Positions 7,757 to 19,056 are shown, counted from the stretch's first letter. The stretch is 64,000 bases of DNA from Jeotgalicoccus nanhaiensis (GCA_004570955.1 SPPL01000006.1:1-64000); one strand, 5' to 3'. Numbers and translations: made by a program. Notes: generated from the sequence alone by a model not told the origin.

Positions 7757-9328
7757 CTATTCCAAGTCTTTAAGATAAGGGAAACTGCTCGGGTACTGGT
7801 AGTAGCCGTCCAAGTCAGAGTTAATTCCCGTTAATAATGTCGTATGGAAGACCGGGATTAGCGGCTGCTCGTCTATAATAATCTGCTGTGCGTCTTCGTA
7901 CATCTGAAGACGTGTTTCCTCATCCATTTCTACACGCGCATTATCCAGTAATTCATCAACTTCCGGGTTGGAGTATCTTGTTCTGTTTCCTGGTGCGCCT
8001 ATATTATCCGAATGGAACATCGGGTATAGTCCGTAATCCGCATCGAGCGTTACTGTGCCCCAGCCGCCCATAAACATTTCATGGTCACCGTTCGCTGTAT
8101 ATTCCTGGTAGGCGCCAGCTTCCATTAGAGAAATCTCTAAATCCACACCGATTTCAGATAATACTTCCTGCATGTAAGTTGCAACGTCCTGGTGTGTTCT
8201 CGAATTCAGTACAACTTCCGCTGTAAATCCTTCCGGATAATCACTTGCTGCAAGGTATTCTTTTGCCTGATCAAGGTCGTACTCAATTGGCTCCAGATTT
8301 TCGCTGTAGCCGTGTACTGTCGGGTTTAACGGTGTTTCCGCAACTTCGTGAATGCCCACTAAAATATTTTCGATAATCGCATTTTTATCGATTGCAGAAG
8401 CAATCGCCAGGCGGACATTTTCATCATTAAACGGTTCTTTTTCCGTGTTAAAACCTAAATACGTCATGTTTGCACTTGGGCGCTGCTGAACTTCGCTGCC
8501 TTCGTTTGCATCAACCTGCTGAACATCATTCGGATCCATCGGATAAATTATATCCGCTGTGCCTGATGTTAATTCAGCAATACGGGACTGGTCTTCCGGC
8601 ACTGCTCTGAATGTAATTGATTCAGGTTTGGCAGGCTCTCCCCAGTATTCTTCGTTTCTTGTTAATGTAATGTGTTCACCTTCATTGATCTCTTCAAATT
8701 TAAAGAATCCTGTCCCTACCGGTGTACGGTTAACTTCAGTCAGCGGGTTGCCGCCTTCTTCCATTTGAGCATAATCCGCATCGATGACTTCTTTACTGAT
8801 CATATGTCCGCCCGGATGTGCAAGGTGAGCGGGCAAGGCTGCAAATGGTTCGTCTGTATGTATCTGAACCGTGTAGTCATCAATGATTTCCACGTCTGAG
8901 ATTTCCGTAAAGAGGAAGGACAATGGTGACGCCACTTCCTCATCGCGCACGCGATCGAGGTTAGCTTTTACCACTTCTGCGTTAAAGTCGCTGCCGTCAT
9001 GGAATTTAATCCCTTCACGAAGTTTAAATTCCCAGGCTGTATCTGAAATCTGTTCGTAACTTTCAGCAAGCCCTGGCTCCAGTTCCAGATCCTGATTTAA
9101 TTTTACAAGTGTTTCGTAAATATTAGTCATCACATAAAGTGAATAACCGTCATTTGCCGCATGCGGATCAAGCGAGTTCGGCAAGGCCATAATACTAAAA
9201 TCAATTGCTTCCCCGTTTCCAGCGTCCCCTTCTGTTTCCGCTACTTCTTCTTCTACATCACTGTCACTGGTGCAGGCAGCAAGTATTAATACAAATGCTG
9301 CCATTAACAACATTGATAATTTCTTCAT
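7757..9328 (-). CDS. Peptide ABC transporter substrate-binding lipoprotein (SBP family 5)
   Basis: A 523-residue extracytoplasmic binding protein with a lipoprotein signal (hydrophobic stretch ending in 'LAAC', lipid Cys at residue 19) and an acidic linker. Family-5 signatures follow: 'NIYETLVKLNQDLELEPGLAESYE', 'WEFKLREGIKFHDG', and near the end 'ANGDHEMFMGGW'. Such proteins capture oligopeptides, dipeptides or glutathione for an importer. No permease or ATPase gene is adjacent, so it is an orphan that must use a transporter encoded elsewhere. TATAAT is seen upstream but no convincing -35. Own terminator downstream. Confidence 0.88.
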   Translation of the reverse strand: MKKLSMLLMAAFVLILAACTSDSDVEEEVAETEGDAGNGEAIDFSIMALPNSLDPHAANDGYSLYVMTNIYETLVKLNQDLELEPGLAESYEQISDTAWEFKLREGIKFHDGSDFNAEVVKANLDRVRDEEVASPLSFLFTEISDVEIIDDYTVQIHTDEPFAALPAHLAHPGGHMISKEVIDADYAQMEEGGNPLTEVNRTPVGTGFFKFEEINEGEHITLTRNEEYWGEPAKPESITFRAVPEDQSRIAELTSGTADIIYPMDPNDVQQVDANEGSEVQQRPSANMTYLGFNTEKEPFNDENVRLAIASAIDKNAIIENILVGIHEVAETPLNPTVHGYSENLEPIEYDLDQAKEYLAASDYPEGFTAEVVLNSRTHQDVATYMQEVLSEIGVDLEISLMEAGAYQEYTANGDHEMFMGGWGTVTLDADYGLYPMFHSDNIGAPGNRTRYSNPEVDELLDNARVEMDEETRLQMYEDAQQIIIDEQPLIPVFHTTLLTGINSDLDGYYQYPSSFPYLKDLE

Positions 9329-9404
9329 TATTTTTCCTCCAATTTTCTTAATGCATATTATTATACTATGAATTAATTCCAGACACCATACAATTTTAAA
9401 ATAA

Positions 9405-9432
9405 AAAAACAGGTGAAATAATCACCTGTTTA
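9405..9432 (-). terminator. Terminator of the purine operon
   Basis: AAACAGGTGA-TTATT-TCACCTGTTT followed by a T-rich tract on the minus strand; the stem begins in the purD stop codon. Confidence 0.85.
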
Positions 9433-10680
9433 TACGCCGCGTTCTCCAATATCATTACGATAAAATAGCGCATCATTATTAAATTCAATCTGTTTAGTAT
9501 TGTTATATGCAGCTTGTTTAGCTTCTTCGAGTGTGCTCCCGCGTCCCGTTACAAGCATCACTCTGCCTCCGGCAGTTTCATAACTCTCATCCTTAACGTG
9601 TCTCAGTCCGCTGTTGAATATTTTATCCTCCAGTTCATCAGGAATGACAACTGAAGAGCCCTTAACGTAATCTTTCGGGTAACCTTTCGACGCCAATATT
9701 ACACCGAGCATAGAGTCGCTGCTGAATTGCAGTTCGTAAGACTCTTTATTTCTGACCGCTTCAAGCACATCGATAAAATCCGATTCAAGAAGCTCCAGCA
9801 GCACCTGGGCTTCCGGATCGCCGAAACGCGCATTAAATTCAATTGTTTTAACGCCGTCCTTCGTAATAATAGCTCCGAGATACATCACACCGAAGTAGTC
9901 CAGTCCTTCTTTTACCATTGCATCTGCCATAGGCTTAACTATTTTACTGACAGCTTCGCCGATTACATCAGCACCAATATGAGTTACAGGGGCATAGGCA
10001 CCCATACCTCCCGTATTCGGTCCCGTATCTCCGTCATACGCACGTTTATGATCCTGGGCTACAATATTGAAAGGCAATGTGTACTCTCCGTTTACGAGCA
10101 CCATTAAGCTGAACTCCTCACCTTCAAGGAATTCTTCGATGACAACAGGATTATCTTCACCTTCAGCAAACATTTCTTTTAATGCATCGAGCGCTTCAGT
10201 TTCAGTCATTGCCACAGCAACACCTTTGCCTGCAGCCAGACCGTCTTTTTTAATGACTATCGGTGCGCCTTCTTGTTTAACGTACTCTGCTGCTTCGATT
10301 AAATTCGTAAATGTCTGGTAGGCTGCAGTCGGGATGTCGTATTTAAACATAATTTTTTTGGCAAAAGCTTTGGAAGACTCGAGCTGTGCTTCCAGCTTTC
10401 TCGGTCCGAACACTTTCACTCCCGCAGCTTCCAGTGCATCAGCGAGACCTGCATTAAGCGGGGCTTCAGGACCGATAACTGCCCATGTAATGTTCTCCTT
10501 TTTCGCCAGTTCAACAATCCGGTCAATATCGGAATCTTTAATATCGCTGTGTACGTCAGCATATTTCTCTATACTGCTGTTGCCGGGTACTGCGTGTATG
10601 TTTTCTGTATGCTTTGACCGGCTTAAAGCTTTCACGAGAGCATGCTCCCGTCCGCCGCCGCCAATTACTAATACATTCAT
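9430..10680 (-). CDS. purD: Phosphoribosylamine-glycine ligase (GARS)
   Basis: ATP-grasp enzyme joining glycine to phosphoribosylamine, step two of de novo purine synthesis. At 416 residues it has the normal length. Starts 'MNVLVIGGGGREHAL', the classical N-terminus; longer upstream extension in frame has no similarity. ATP-grasp parts seen: 'PIVIKKDGLAAGKGV', 'EEFLEGEEFSLM', 'FNARFGDPE'. Last gene of the operon, 19 bases after purH, followed by a terminator. Confidence 0.96.
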   Translation of the reverse strand: MNVLVIGGGGREHALVKALSRSKHTENIHAVPGNSSIEKYADVHSDIKDSDIDRIVELAKKENITWAVIGPEAPLNAGLADALEAAGVKVFGPRKLEAQLESSKAFAKKIMFKYDIPTAAYQTFTNLIEAAEYVKQEGAPIVIKKDGLAAGKGVAVAMTETEALDALKEMFAEGEDNPVVIEEFLEGEEFSLMVLVNGEYTLPFNIVAQDHKRAYDGDTGPNTGGMGAYAPVTHIGADVIGEAVSKIVKPMADAMVKEGLDYFGVMYLGAIITKDGVKTIEFNARFGDPEAQVLLELLESDFIDVLEAVRNKESYELQFSSDSMLGVILASKGYPKDYVKGSSVVIPDELEDKIFNSGLRHVKDESYETAGGRVMLVTGRGSTLEEAKQAAYNNTKQIEFNNDALFYRNDIGERGV

Positions 10681-10699
10681 TGATTTCCGTCCCCCAGTA

Positions 10700-12175
10700 T
10701 TAATGTTTGAAATGACGCATTCCCGTAAATACCATTGCGATACCATTCTCATTACAAAAATCGATTGATTCATTATCGCGTTTTGAACCGCCGGGCTGGA
10801 TTATTGCTTTTATTCCGTACCGGTGTGCATTTTCCACTGTATCCGGCATCGGGAAGAACCCGTCGCTTGCGAGAACAATATTGTCTCCAAGCTCAATTGC
10901 TCGTTCCGCTGCAATTTTCAGGGCGCCGACACGGTTCATCTGACCGGCGCCGATACCGACTGTCTGTTTACTGTTGGCGAGGACAATCGCATTCGACTTC
11001 ACATGTTTAGATACTTCCCAGGCAAGTGCCAATGCTTTCAGCTGGTCTTCATCAGGTTTCTGTTCTGTAACATATTCAAGAGAATCTTTATCGAGTTTCC
11101 CTGTATCACGCGATTGTACAAGGTAGCCGCCCGACACGCTGACAAATTCGTCCTGCACAGCATCTTCTGTAAAATCAACCTGCAGGAGACGAATATTTTT
11201 CTTCGCCGTTAAAATGTTCAATGCTTCTTCTGAGAAATGCGGGGCAATAATTACTTCTAAAAACACCTTGCTTAATTTTTCTGCTGCCGCTTCATTCACT
11301 ATTTTATTAAGCGCAACGATACCGCCGAAAATTGACTGATTATCAGCATCGAATGCATTTTGAAACGCATCTTCCAGCGTATCTCCGGTACCGACACCGC
11401 AAGGGTTCATATGTTTAACTGCAACTGCCGCCGGCAGATCGAATTTCTTCGCCAGCTGGAAGGCGCTGTCCGCATCCCTTAAATTGTTGTAGCTCAGTTC
11501 TTTGCCGTGGAGCACCTTGGCGTTGAGAATTGTATTTTGCTCGCCTGACGTTTTAACGTATTTTGCACTTTGATGCGGGTTCTCGCCGTAACGGAGCGTT
11601 TTTTCACTTTGTGCAAAGAAGTTTACAATTGCCTGATCATAGTCATTTGTATGACGGAACACTTTAATCATAAGCTGCTTTCTGAAATTCTCATCAAGCG
11701 CGTTATTTTTCATACGCTCCAGCACTTCTTCATAATCAAAAGGATCGACAACTGTCGTTACATGTTTGTAGTTTTTTGCCGCCGCACGCAGCATTGTCGG
11801 CCCGCCTATGTCGATATTTTCCACTGCATCACTTTCAGTCACATCCGCTTTTTTGACCGTTTCTTTAAACGGGTATAAATTCACAGCAACAAGATCAATC
11901 GTTTCTATATTATTTTTACGAAGATCTTCCATGTGAGCCGGATTGTCACGGTCTGCTAAAATTCCGCCGTGAACTGCCGGATGAAGTGTTTTGACACGGC
12001 CGTCCATAATTTCATTGAAGTCCGTTAAATCACTGACCTGTTTCACAGCAATATCAGCGTCCTCGAGAGCTTTAAATGTGCCGCCCGTGGAATAGAGCTC
12101 GTAGCCCTGTTCAATAAGCCCCGCCGCAAATTTTTCTATGCCTGTTTTGTTCGATACACTAAGCAATGCTTTCAT
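10700..12175 (-). CDS. purH: Bifunctional AICAR formyltransferase / IMP cyclohydrolase
   Basis: Catalyses the last two steps to IMP. At 491 residues it is a little short of the usual 510. The N-terminal cyclohydrolase part has '[14 protein letters not shown]' and 'STGGT', with 'VNLYPF'; the formyltransferase part has 'LRYGENPHQ', '[10 protein letters not shown]' and 'PGGSKRD'. Two bases after the purN stop, so translationally linked. Confidence 0.96.
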   Translation of the reverse strand: MKALLSVSNKTGIEKFAAGLIEQGYELYSTGGTFKALEDADIAVKQVSDLTDFNEIMDGRVKTLHPAVHGGILADRDNPAHMEDLRKNNIETIDLVAVNLYPFKETVKKADVTESDAVENIDIGGPTMLRAAAKNYKHVTTVVDPFDYEEVLERMKNNALDENFRKQLMIKVFRHTNDYDQAIVNFFAQSEKTLRYGENPHQSAKYVKTSGEQNTILNAKVLHGKELSYNNLRDADSAFQLAKKFDLPAAVAVKHMNPCGVGTGDTLEDAFQNAFDADNQSIFGGIVALNKIVNEAAAEKLSKVFLEVIIAPHFSEEALNILTAKKNIRLLQVDFTEDAVQDEFVSVSGGYLVQSRDTGKLDKDSLEYVTEQKPDEDQLKALALAWEVSKHVKSNAIVLANSKQTVGIGAGQMNRVGALKIAAERAIELGDNIVLASDGFFPMPDTVENAHRYGIKAIIQPGGSKRDNESIDFCNENGIAMVFTGMRHFKH

Positions 12176-12177
12176 AG

Positions 12178-12747
12178 TTAAACTCTCCCATTCAGTACTT
12201 TCTTCAGAGCTTCAGGATATAGTTCGTACTCTGTCTGATGTATTTTATCTTCAAGTGATTGAAGTGTGTCATCTTCTTCTATTATAACTGCAGTCTGTTC
12301 AATAATTTTTCCGGTATCAATCCCGGCATCGACATAATGCACTGTCACACCGGTTACTTTTACGCCGTAATTGTAAGCATCTTCGATACCATTTCTGCCT
12401 TTAAATGACGGCAGCAGCGAGGGATGCAGATTAATAATCCGGTCTTTATATGCATTAATAAACTCAGCCGACAATATTCTCATAAAGCCGGCGAGCACGA
12501 TATAATCAACAGTAAAATCTGAGAGTGCTTCTTTAATGGCAGTTTCAAAATCCCGTTTGCTGGAATATACACCCCGATTAATAATAATTGAAGGAATATT
12601 TAATTTCTCTGCCCGTTTAACTGCGAATGCATCCGGCGAGTCAACAATCAGTACTTTAATATCAAATCCGGATTCAGCACTTTTTAAAGCAAGGTTTTCA
12701 AAATTAGAACCGCCGCCGGAAGCAAATACCGCAACATTACTGACCAT
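12178..12747 (-). CDS. purN: Phosphoribosylglycinamide formyltransferase
   Basis: Folate-dependent GAR transformylase, step three. 189 residues, normal length. Starts with '[13 protein letters not shown]'; the active-site segment '[12 protein letters not shown]' (Asn and His) and '[14 protein letters not shown]' (Asp) are all present. Overlaps purM by 11 bases. Confidence 0.95.
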   Translation of the reverse strand: MVSNVAVFASGGGSNFENLALKSAESGFDIKVLIVDSPDAFAVKRAEKLNIPSIIINRGVYSSKRDFETAIKEALSDFTVDYIVLAGFMRILSAEFINAYKDRIINLHPSLLPSFKGRNGIEDAYNYGVKVTGVTVHYVDAGIDTGKIIEQTAVIIEEDDTLQSLEDKIHQTEYELYPEALKKVLNGRV

Positions 12748-13759
12748 TTATTTTAATTCCCTCTTCAGCAGTGACTTCACCAATCACGCTGCTCGTATAA
12801 TCGAAGTCTTTCAATATATCGAGTGCCGTATCCGCTTCTTCTTTTGGCACGACAATAATAAAGCCGATGCCCATGTTGAAGACATTATATGCTTCTTCCT
12901 GTTTCATCCCGCTTTGTTCGAGCAGCCAGGCGAGTACTTTCGGCACTTCAATATTCGTAACGTCGAGACTCACACCCAGTGTTTCAGGCAAGGCTCTCGG
13001 AATATTTTCAATAAAACCGCCGCCGGTAATATGACTCATCGCTTTTATCGTTACTTTGTCTTTTAATGCTTTAACTTCCTGCGCGTAAATACGCGTCGGT
13101 TCAAGGAGCAGATCAAGCAGCTTGTCGCCATCCAGCTCTGCAGTCACATCAATTTGATTATCTGCAATAATTTTACGGACCAGGCTGTAGCCGTTTGAAT
13201 GAATGCCGCTTGAAGCGAGACCGATAATTTTATCGCCGGCTTGAACAGATGTTCCGTCGATATACTGATCTTTCTCAACTGCACCGACAGCAAACCCCGC
13301 AATATCATATTCACCTTCGCCGTACATTTCTCCCATCTCGGCAGTTTCCCCCCCTATCAGCGCGCATTCAGACTGCACGCAGCCTTCCGACACCCCTTTA
13401 ACAATCTCTCCGATATGTTCAGGAACCACCTTGTTAACAGCAATATAATCAAGGAAATATAACGGTTCTGCACCGGTCGTAATAATGTCGTTTACACACA
13501 TTGCAACAGCATCGATGCCGATCGTATCGTGACGGTTATAATCGATGGCGAGCTTCAGTTTCGTGCCGACACCGTCAGTACCCGATACAAGTACAGGGGA
13601 GATCATATTTAACTGTGACAAATCAAATGCTGCGCCGAAACCTCCAAGACCGCCGATAACTTCGGGACGCATAGTGCGTTTTACATGTCCTTTCATCTGT
13701 TCGACCGCTTCATATCCGGCATTAATATCGACACCGGCTTTTTTATATTGTTCAGACAT
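12737..13759 (-). CDS. purM: Phosphoribosylformylglycinamidine cyclo-ligase (AIR synthetase)
   Basis: Forms aminoimidazole ribotide from FGAM with ATP. 340 residues, normal length. Motifs: '[16 protein letters not shown]', '[15 protein letters not shown]', 'GGETAEM', '[17 protein letters not shown]'. Two bases separate it from purF; AGGAGTA-type ribosome site inside the purF end. Confidence 0.96.
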   Translation of the reverse strand: MSEQYKKAGVDINAGYEAVEQMKGHVKRTMRPEVIGGLGGFGAAFDLSQLNMISPVLVSGTDGVGTKLKLAIDYNRHDTIGIDAVAMCVNDIITTGAEPLYFLDYIAVNKVVPEHIGEIVKGVSEGCVQSECALIGGETAEMGEMYGEGEYDIAGFAVGAVEKDQYIDGTSVQAGDKIIGLASSGIHSNGYSLVRKIIADNQIDVTAELDGDKLLDLLLEPTRIYAQEVKALKDKVTIKAMSHITGGGFIENIPRALPETLGVSLDVTNIEVPKVLAWLLEQSGMKQEEAYNVFNMGIGFIIVVPKEEADTALDILKDFDYTSSVIGEVTAEEGIKINGQ

Positions 13760-13761
13760 CG

Positions 13762-15180
13762 TTATACTCCTTTCGTTTTTGCATCTTTTTCCTGAGGTAA
13801 GAGACCGTCAGTATTTTCAATCGGATAATTTCCCGTAAAACATGCATCACACTCACCGCGTGAGCCGTATCTTTCATACACTTCATGCATTCTTTCAACA
13901 GATAAATAAGTCAGTGAATCCGCACCGATTTCTTCCCGTACTTCTTCAGTTGATTTCGCCGATGCAATAATTTCCGCATGCGTCGATACATCTATACCGT
14001 AATAACACGGGTTTTTAAGAGGCGGAGATGAGACGCCCATATGAACTTCTTTCGCTCCTGCTTTTTTCAATGCTTTCACGATAAATTTACTCGTCGTTCC
14101 GCGGACAATTGAATCATCGATAACAATTACGCTTTTGCCTTCTACTATATCCCTGACCGGTGACAGTTTCATCCGGACTGCGCGTTCACGCGCTTCCTGT
14201 CCCGACGCGATAAAAGTCCTGCCGACGTAGCGGTTTTTTAATAAACCCTGTTCGCCGGGGATACCCGATTCATCGCTGAACCCTTTTGCTGCTGCAAGAC
14301 TTGAGTCCGGCACACCGATTACAATATCCGCTTTAACATCCATTTCTTTCGCCAGCTCTTCGCCGAGGGCTTTACGGATTGTGTACGTTGAAGTACCTCG
14401 GAATTCTGAATCTGCACGGGCAAAATAAATGTATTCCATAGAACACATATTAGGATTCTCAAAATCTGTGTAGCGGTCAAAATCAATACCGTCGTCGCTG
14501 ATTGTAATGAGCTCTCCCGGTTCGATATCACGGATATACTCCGCACCGATTGCTGTAAATGCGCAGGTTTCGCTCGCCACACAATAAGCACCATCCAGAA
14601 TACCAAGCATCAGCGGGCGTACACCGTGGTCATCCAGGGCAATTGTCAATGCATCTTCATGTAAAATAACAAAGGCAAATGCACCTTTCAGCTGCTGAAG
14701 AACAGTTTTAATTCGCGCTTTTCTCGTCGGACCTTTCGCCCGTCTTAACAGATGTGCAAACACTTCGGAATCCGAAGTCGTCTGAAAGATTGCACCCTGG
14801 TCTTCAAGTGCCCTTCTGATATGGAGCGCATTAACGATGTTGCCGTTATGCGCAAGACCGAGATCACCGATATGACTTTTAAATAAAAACGGCTGAACGT
14901 TTGATAAAGCACTTGAATCACTTGTTGCATAACGGACATGACCGATTGATTTTGAAAATGGTCTCAGTGATTCAAGCTGGGTTTGAGAGAGTGCTTCAGT
15001 CAGAAGACCCATACCGCGTGCCCCGAACAGATAGTCACCGCCGGAAGCGACGATACCCGCCCCTTCCTGACCGCGGTGCTGCAGGCTGTGCAGTGCCATA
15101 TACGTTAATTCGCTGGCTTCGGGGTGCCCCCAAATACCAAAGAGACCGCATTCTTCATTTAGTCCTCTGAGTTCATACAT
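13762..15180 (-). CDS. purF: Amidophosphoribosyltransferase
   Basis: First committed step of purine synthesis: PRPP plus glutamine to phosphoribosylamine. Starts '[12 protein letters not shown]'; Cys11 would become the N-terminal nucleophile after removal of a ten-residue propeptide, as in the B. subtilis-type enzyme. PRPP loop '[14 protein letters not shown]' is clear, and cysteine residues fit a [4Fe-4S] cluster near the C-terminus ('[12 protein letters not shown]'). 472 residues from the ATG at 15180, which overlaps the purL end by 22 bases; a longer in-frame start at 15201 lies inside purL and is unlikely. Confidence 0.96.
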   Translation of the reverse strand: MYELRGLNEECGLFGIWGHPEASELTYMALHSLQHRGQEGAGIVASGGDYLFGARGMGLLTEALSQTQLESLRPFSKSIGHVRYATSDSSALSNVQPFLFKSHIGDLGLAHNGNIVNALHIRRALEDQGAIFQTTSDSEVFAHLLRRAKGPTRKARIKTVLQQLKGAFAFVILHEDALTIALDDHGVRPLMLGILDGAYCVASETCAFTAIGAEYIRDIEPGELITISDDGIDFDRYTDFENPNMCSMEYIYFARADSEFRGTSTYTIRKALGEELAKEMDVKADIVIGVPDSSLAAAKGFSDESGIPGEQGLLKNRYVGRTFIASGQEARERAVRMKLSPVRDIVEGKSVIVIDDSIVRGTTSKFIVKALKKAGAKEVHMGVSSPPLKNPCYYGIDVSTHAEIIASAKSTEEVREEIGADSLTYLSVERMHEVYERYGSRGECDACFTGNYPIENTDGLLPQEKDAKTKGV

Positions 15181-17327
15181 GACGGGATTGCCCCCTCCCA
15201 TGCGTTTCTGACATCTGATAATTCACGGTTAATTTCAAAATCCTGTGCTTTCACAACAAATTTACTGCCTGTTAATTTACCAATTTCAACTGCGCCTTCG
15301 ATATCAAGTCCTGACGGTGCTGCAACAAGATAATTCGAAGCACCTTCTGCAAAGAGTAAGTCTTTACGGACATCGACATTTACTTCAAGACCGACATTAT
15401 TAAAACTTGCAAGCTGAGCGAGCTTGGCAATCAGACCGCCGCGTCCAAGCGGAGCGATTTTATTGATTTCCCCGTTAACAAGTTTTTCACGCAGCATCAT
15501 TCCGCGGCTGTATTCGAGCTCAAGATCGATTGACCGTGTTGTCTGACGGATTGTGTTTTCAAGAAGTTTTTCAAGCTGGCTGCCCGCAAATGACGGTGTT
15601 AATTCACCAACTAAATATAAGGCGTCGCCTTCATTTACACTTTCATGGGCCAGCTGATTAATATTGTCGATTAAACCGACCATACCGATAATCGGTGTCG
15701 GCAGAATCCCCCCTGTGCTGTGTTCGTTATACAGACTGACATTCCCTGAAACTACAGGTGTTGATAAAGCAAGACACGCTTCGGCCATCCCTTTAGTGGA
15801 CTTGTCCAGCTGATTGTAAATTTCAGGTTTTTCCGGAGATCCGTAGTTCAAACAGTCCGTCATGCCTAATGGCATGGCACCTGTTGCAATAATGTTTCTG
15901 AATGTTTGTGCAACGACTTCTTTCCCGCCGTTGTAAGGATCGGCAAAGACATACCGGCTTTTGCCGTCAAGCACCATACTTACAGCTTTGTCAGTACCTT
16001 CAATCTGAACGATACCCGCACCAAATCCTGAACCTTGAACAGTGTTGCCGCCTGCCGTACTGTTAAAGCCGTTATAAATATATGATTTATCTGCAATGGT
16101 CGGGTGCGTCATTAATTTATCAAAAGCAGTTTCTAAATCTTCATTGCTGTAATCGGTGCGCGCTTCATCCTCTTTTGGTTCTGTTCCTTCTAAAACATAA
16201 ACAGGTGCATCGTCAGACAGCGGAGCCACCGGCAGGTCTGCATATACTTCATCTTCGTAGTAAAGTGTCAGACGGTCGCCTTCAGTGACTTCACCGATAA
16301 CTGCTGAGTCGAGCTTCATTTCTGTAAACATATTTAAAAACTTATCTTCAGATCCGTCTTCAACGACAAGCAGCATGCGTTCCTGTGTTTCCGACAGCAT
16401 CATTTCGTACGGTGACATATCTGAATGTGTCACAGGTACTTTATCCAGATAAAGATTCATACCTGAACCGCCTTTGTCCGCCATTTCGGCGCTTGAAGAG
16501 GTAAGTCCGGCTGCACCCATATCCTGAATGCCAACAAGCTCTTTCATCTCGATTGCCTGCAATGTTGCTTCCATTAGAAGTTTCCCCGCTTCAGGGTGGC
16601 CTTTTTGAATTTCCGGACGGTTATCATCGCTCAGTTCTCCTGATGCAAAACTTGCACCATTGATACCGTCTCTCCCCGTTGGTAGACCAACGTAGACCAC
16701 TTTGTTGCCAAGCCCTTTTGCTGTTCCTTTTTGAATCTTATCATGTGTAATTAAACCGACACCCATTGCATTCACAAGCGGATTTTCATGATACGACGCA
16801 TCGAATTCCACTTCGCCTGATACTGCAGGCAGCTCCATCGTATTGCCGTAATCTCTCATACCATCTATGACACCCTGAAGCAGCCACTTGTTCTGTTTGT
16901 TATCCAGCTCGCCAAATCTGAGTGAATTCAATAAACCGATTGGACGCGCACCAATAGAAACGATATCACGAACGATACCGCCTATACCGGTTGCTGCACC
17001 CTGATACGGATCTACAGCTGACGGATGATTATGAGATTCCACTTTAAATACAATCGCCTGATTATCACCGATATCCACAACACCCGCACCTTCTCCGGGT
17101 CCCATTAAAACATGTTCTCCTTCAGTCGGGAACTGCTTTAAGAATGGTTTTGAATGCTTGTAAGAACAATGTTCGCTCCACATCGCAGAAAAAATACCGG
17201 TTTCAGTATAGTTAGGCTCTCTGCCTAAAATTTCGTTAATCTTATCGAATTCCGAATCTGTTAAACCCATTTCTGCGTACAGTTTTTGTTCTCTAATTTC
17301 CTGATTTGTCGGTTCATTGAATTTCAT
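15159..17327 (-). CDS. purL: FGAM synthase, large subunit (small-type PurL)
   Basis: Makes FGAM from FGAR. At 722 residues this is the small PurL, which lacks the glutaminase domain and in Bacillota works as a complex with PurS and PurQ. Motifs: 'SEHCSYKHSKPFL', 'VFKVESHNHPSAVDPYQGAATGIGGIVRD', 'QDMGAAGLTSSS'. The ATG at 17327 has GGAGG nine bases upstream; a TTG 45 bases earlier is the only other start. The usual neighbours purC, purS and purQ are missing: purK ends 75 bases upstream. That makes the source of ammonia and of SAICAR synthetase unclear from this window. Confidence 0.96.
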   Translation of the reverse strand: MKFNEPTNQEIREQKLYAEMGLTDSEFDKINEILGREPNYTETGIFSAMWSEHCSYKHSKPFLKQFPTEGEHVLMGPGEGAGVVDIGDNQAIVFKVESHNHPSAVDPYQGAATGIGGIVRDIVSIGARPIGLLNSLRFGELDNKQNKWLLQGVIDGMRDYGNTMELPAVSGEVEFDASYHENPLVNAMGVGLITHDKIQKGTAKGLGNKVVYVGLPTGRDGINGASFASGELSDDNRPEIQKGHPEAGKLLMEATLQAIEMKELVGIQDMGAAGLTSSSAEMADKGGSGMNLYLDKVPVTHSDMSPYEMMLSETQERMLLVVEDGSEDKFLNMFTEMKLDSAVIGEVTEGDRLTLYYEDEVYADLPVAPLSDDAPVYVLEGTEPKEDEARTDYSNEDLETAFDKLMTHPTIADKSYIYNGFNSTAGGNTVQGSGFGAGIVQIEGTDKAVSMVLDGKSRYVFADPYNGGKEVVAQTFRNIIATGAMPLGMTDCLNYGSPEKPEIYNQLDKSTKGMAEACLALSTPVVSGNVSLYNEHSTGGILPTPIIGMVGLIDNINQLAHESVNEGDALYLVGELTPSFAGSQLEKLLENTIRQTTRSIDLELEYSRGMMLREKLVNGEINKIAPLGRGGLIAKLAQLASFNNVGLEVNVDVRKDLLFAEGASNYLVAAPSGLDIEGAVEIGKLTGSKFVVKAQDFEINRELSDVRNAWEGAIPSCMNSED

Positions 17328-17402
17328 CTTAAATTTCCTCCAGCTTATTGTAAAATTTAGTATGCGCTTCAAACAGTGCGTCGGATAAATACAGGTTACA
17401 TA

Positions 17403-18530
17403 TTACTGTGATTCTTTTTCAAAATTCTTTTTCAATTTTATAAGCTCCATGTCAATATCATCAGTCAATATTGTGACATGTCCCATTTTCCTCGCCGGCT
17501 TGCGGTCTGATTTTCCGTATAAATGAACATTCCATTCAGAATAATCAAATAATTCAAGGCCGAGGCGATCCAGATCTTCGCCTAGCAGGTTCATCATAAT
17601 TGCATCCTGGTGCTGATAAACTTCAGGCAGCGGCTGGTTCGTCACGCTTAAAATATGTGCATCAAACTGGCTGATATTGCATGCTTCAATTGTGTAGTGC
17701 GCTGAGTTATGCGGCCTTGGGGCAATTTCATTGACGTAGAGTTCTCCTTCTTTATCTATGAAGAATTCGACTGTAAATACACCAACGAATAGCATCGCAT
17801 CCATAATTTTTTTCACTTCGGCTTTCGCCTGTTCAAAATAGGCCACTCTGGCCGGAGCAATCGTACGGTATAAAATCTGGTCGCGGTGCAGGTTTTCCTG
17901 AAGTGGGAAATAAACTATTTCTCCGCCGGCGCTTCTTGCCGCAGTCAGTGATACTTCTCTTTCCAGGTCAATATATTTCTCAACGATAAATTCCCTATCT
18001 TCAAACGGAATATTCTCAGCAGTTAAATCTTCTTTTGAACCGATATAATACTGTCCCTTGCCGTCATAGCCTCCCGTTGCCGTTTTTACGATTAAGGGAT
18101 AGGAATATTTATCTGCAAAACTTTCCACGTCGCCCCTGGATGAAACATTTTCAAATGGGACAATACTCGCACCCGAATCTCTAATTGCATTTTTCTCACT
18201 CGTGCGGTTTTGTAATGTTAATACAGTTTCAGCACCTTGGGGCACGTAATAGTCAGATACGAGATTTCTTAAAATATGAGCATCTATGTTTTCAAATTCA
18301 TAAGTAACGATATCAGACATATCACTTAATTTAACCAGTGCTTCTTCATCGCTGAAGTCGGCCTGAATAAAAGTATGGCACGTACTGCGTGCCGGCGCGT
18401 CTTCAGATGGATCCAGCACTGCAACTTTGTAACCCATTCTCTGAGCGCTCTGTGCAAGCATTTTCCCAAGCTGGCCTCCGCCAATGATACCGATAACAGC
18501 CGGCGGATATAAACGTTTACTTAAGATCAT
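17403..18530 (-). CDS. purK: 5-(carboxyamino)imidazole ribonucleotide synthase
   Basis: ATP-grasp enzyme that carboxylates AIR with bicarbonate; acts with PurE. 375 residues from the ATG at 18530, whose frame reads '[25 protein letters not shown]'. The longer frame to 18611 overlaps purE deeply and is not homologous. ATP-grasp residues: '[16 protein letters not shown]', '[12 protein letters not shown]', '[14 protein letters not shown]'. Overlaps purE by 14 bases. Confidence 0.95.
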   Translation of the reverse strand: MILSKRLYPPAVIGIIGGGQLGKMLAQSAQRMGYKVAVLDPSEDAPARSTCHTFIQADFSDEEALVKLSDMSDIVTYEFENIDAHILRNLVSDYYVPQGAETVLTLQNRTSEKNAIRDSGASIVPFENVSSRGDVESFADKYSYPLIVKTATGGYDGKGQYYIGSKEDLTAENIPFEDREFIVEKYIDLEREVSLTAARSAGGEIVYFPLQENLHRDQILYRTIAPARVAYFEQAKAEVKKIMDAMLFVGVFTVEFFIDKEGELYVNEIAPRPHNSAHYTIEACNISQFDAHILSVTNQPLPEVYQHQDAIMMNLLGEDLDRLGLELFDYSEWNVHLYGKSDRKPARKMGHVTILTDDIDMELIKLKKNFEKESQ

Positions 18531-18999
18531 TTTGCATATCCTCAACTTTCTTTTCGAGACTTTTCGTATATTCAAACAGCTTCTCAAAAACTGCTTGATC
18601 TGATATTCCAATCATTCTTGCTGCAAGGAGTCCGGCATTTTTAGCACCGGGAATACCGATAGCCTGTGTGGCAACCGGAATCCCTCCCGGCATCTGAACG
18701 ATGGACAATAAGGAATCCATGCCTTTTAAAGATTTAGATTCGATAGGTACACCAATTACAGGTGCATTTGTTAAAGATGCAATCATTCCCGGCAGATGTG
18801 CAGCACCGCCTGCGCCTGCAATAATAATATCGATGCCTTCTGACGTTGCGTTTTTGGCATATTCAACCATCATCTCCGGTGTACGGTGAGCACTGACTAC
18901 TTTTGTCTCATAGCTTATTCCGAAATAATCCAGCATTTCAGCACTGTGTTTCATAGTGGACCAATCCGAAGAACTGCCCATAATAATACCTACTGTCAT
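18517..18999 (-). CDS. purE: N5-CAIR mutase
   Basis: Class I PurE, moves the carboxylate of N5-CAIR to carbon 4. 160 residues. The N-terminal '[13 protein letters not shown]' and 'SAHRTPEMM' are the substrate-binding signatures; '[14 protein letters not shown]' follows. First gene of the operon, with AGGAGTG ribosome site and a leader of only about 37 bases after the predicted -10 element. Confidence 0.96.
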   Translation of the reverse strand: MTVGIIMGSSSDWSTMKHSAEMLDYFGISYETKVVSAHRTPEMMVEYAKNATSEGIDIIIAGAGGAAHLPGMIASLTNAPVIGVPIESKSLKGMDSLLSIVQMPGGIPVATQAIGIPGAKNAGLLAARMIGISDQAVFEKLFEYTKSLEKKVEDMQNDLK

Positions 19000-19020
19000 G
19001 TTGTATGCACTCCTATTTTG

Positions 19021-19056
19021 ACGAACATTATTTATAATATTAATTATAATGTGCGT
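19021..19056 (-). promoter_or_regulatory. PurR operator (paired PurBoxes)
   Basis: ACGAACATTAT (19021-19031) and ATAATGTGCGT (19046-19056) form an inverted repeat with one mismatch. Each arm matches the Bacillota PurBox core CGAACWWT, and the spacing suits a PurR dimer. It overlaps the -10 region of the purE promoter, so bound PurR would block transcription and PRPP would relieve it. That regulatory logic is known for B. subtilis and staphylococcal PurR; here it is inferred. Confidence 0.8.

Noticed and set aside
7236-7834. Three long open frames across the 42-bp repeats
   Set aside because: Frames stay open because the unit is a multiple of three; both strands give repetitive Cys/His/Arg-rich products without ribosome sites or known domains.
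15159-17372. Longer purL with TTG start at 17372
   Set aside because: Extra residues have no family similarity, and the ATG at 17327 has a clean GGAGG site.
17403-18611. Longer purK with start at 18611
   Set aside because: The extension lies inside purE and is unlike PurK; ATG at 18530 opens with the usual GxGxxG motif context.
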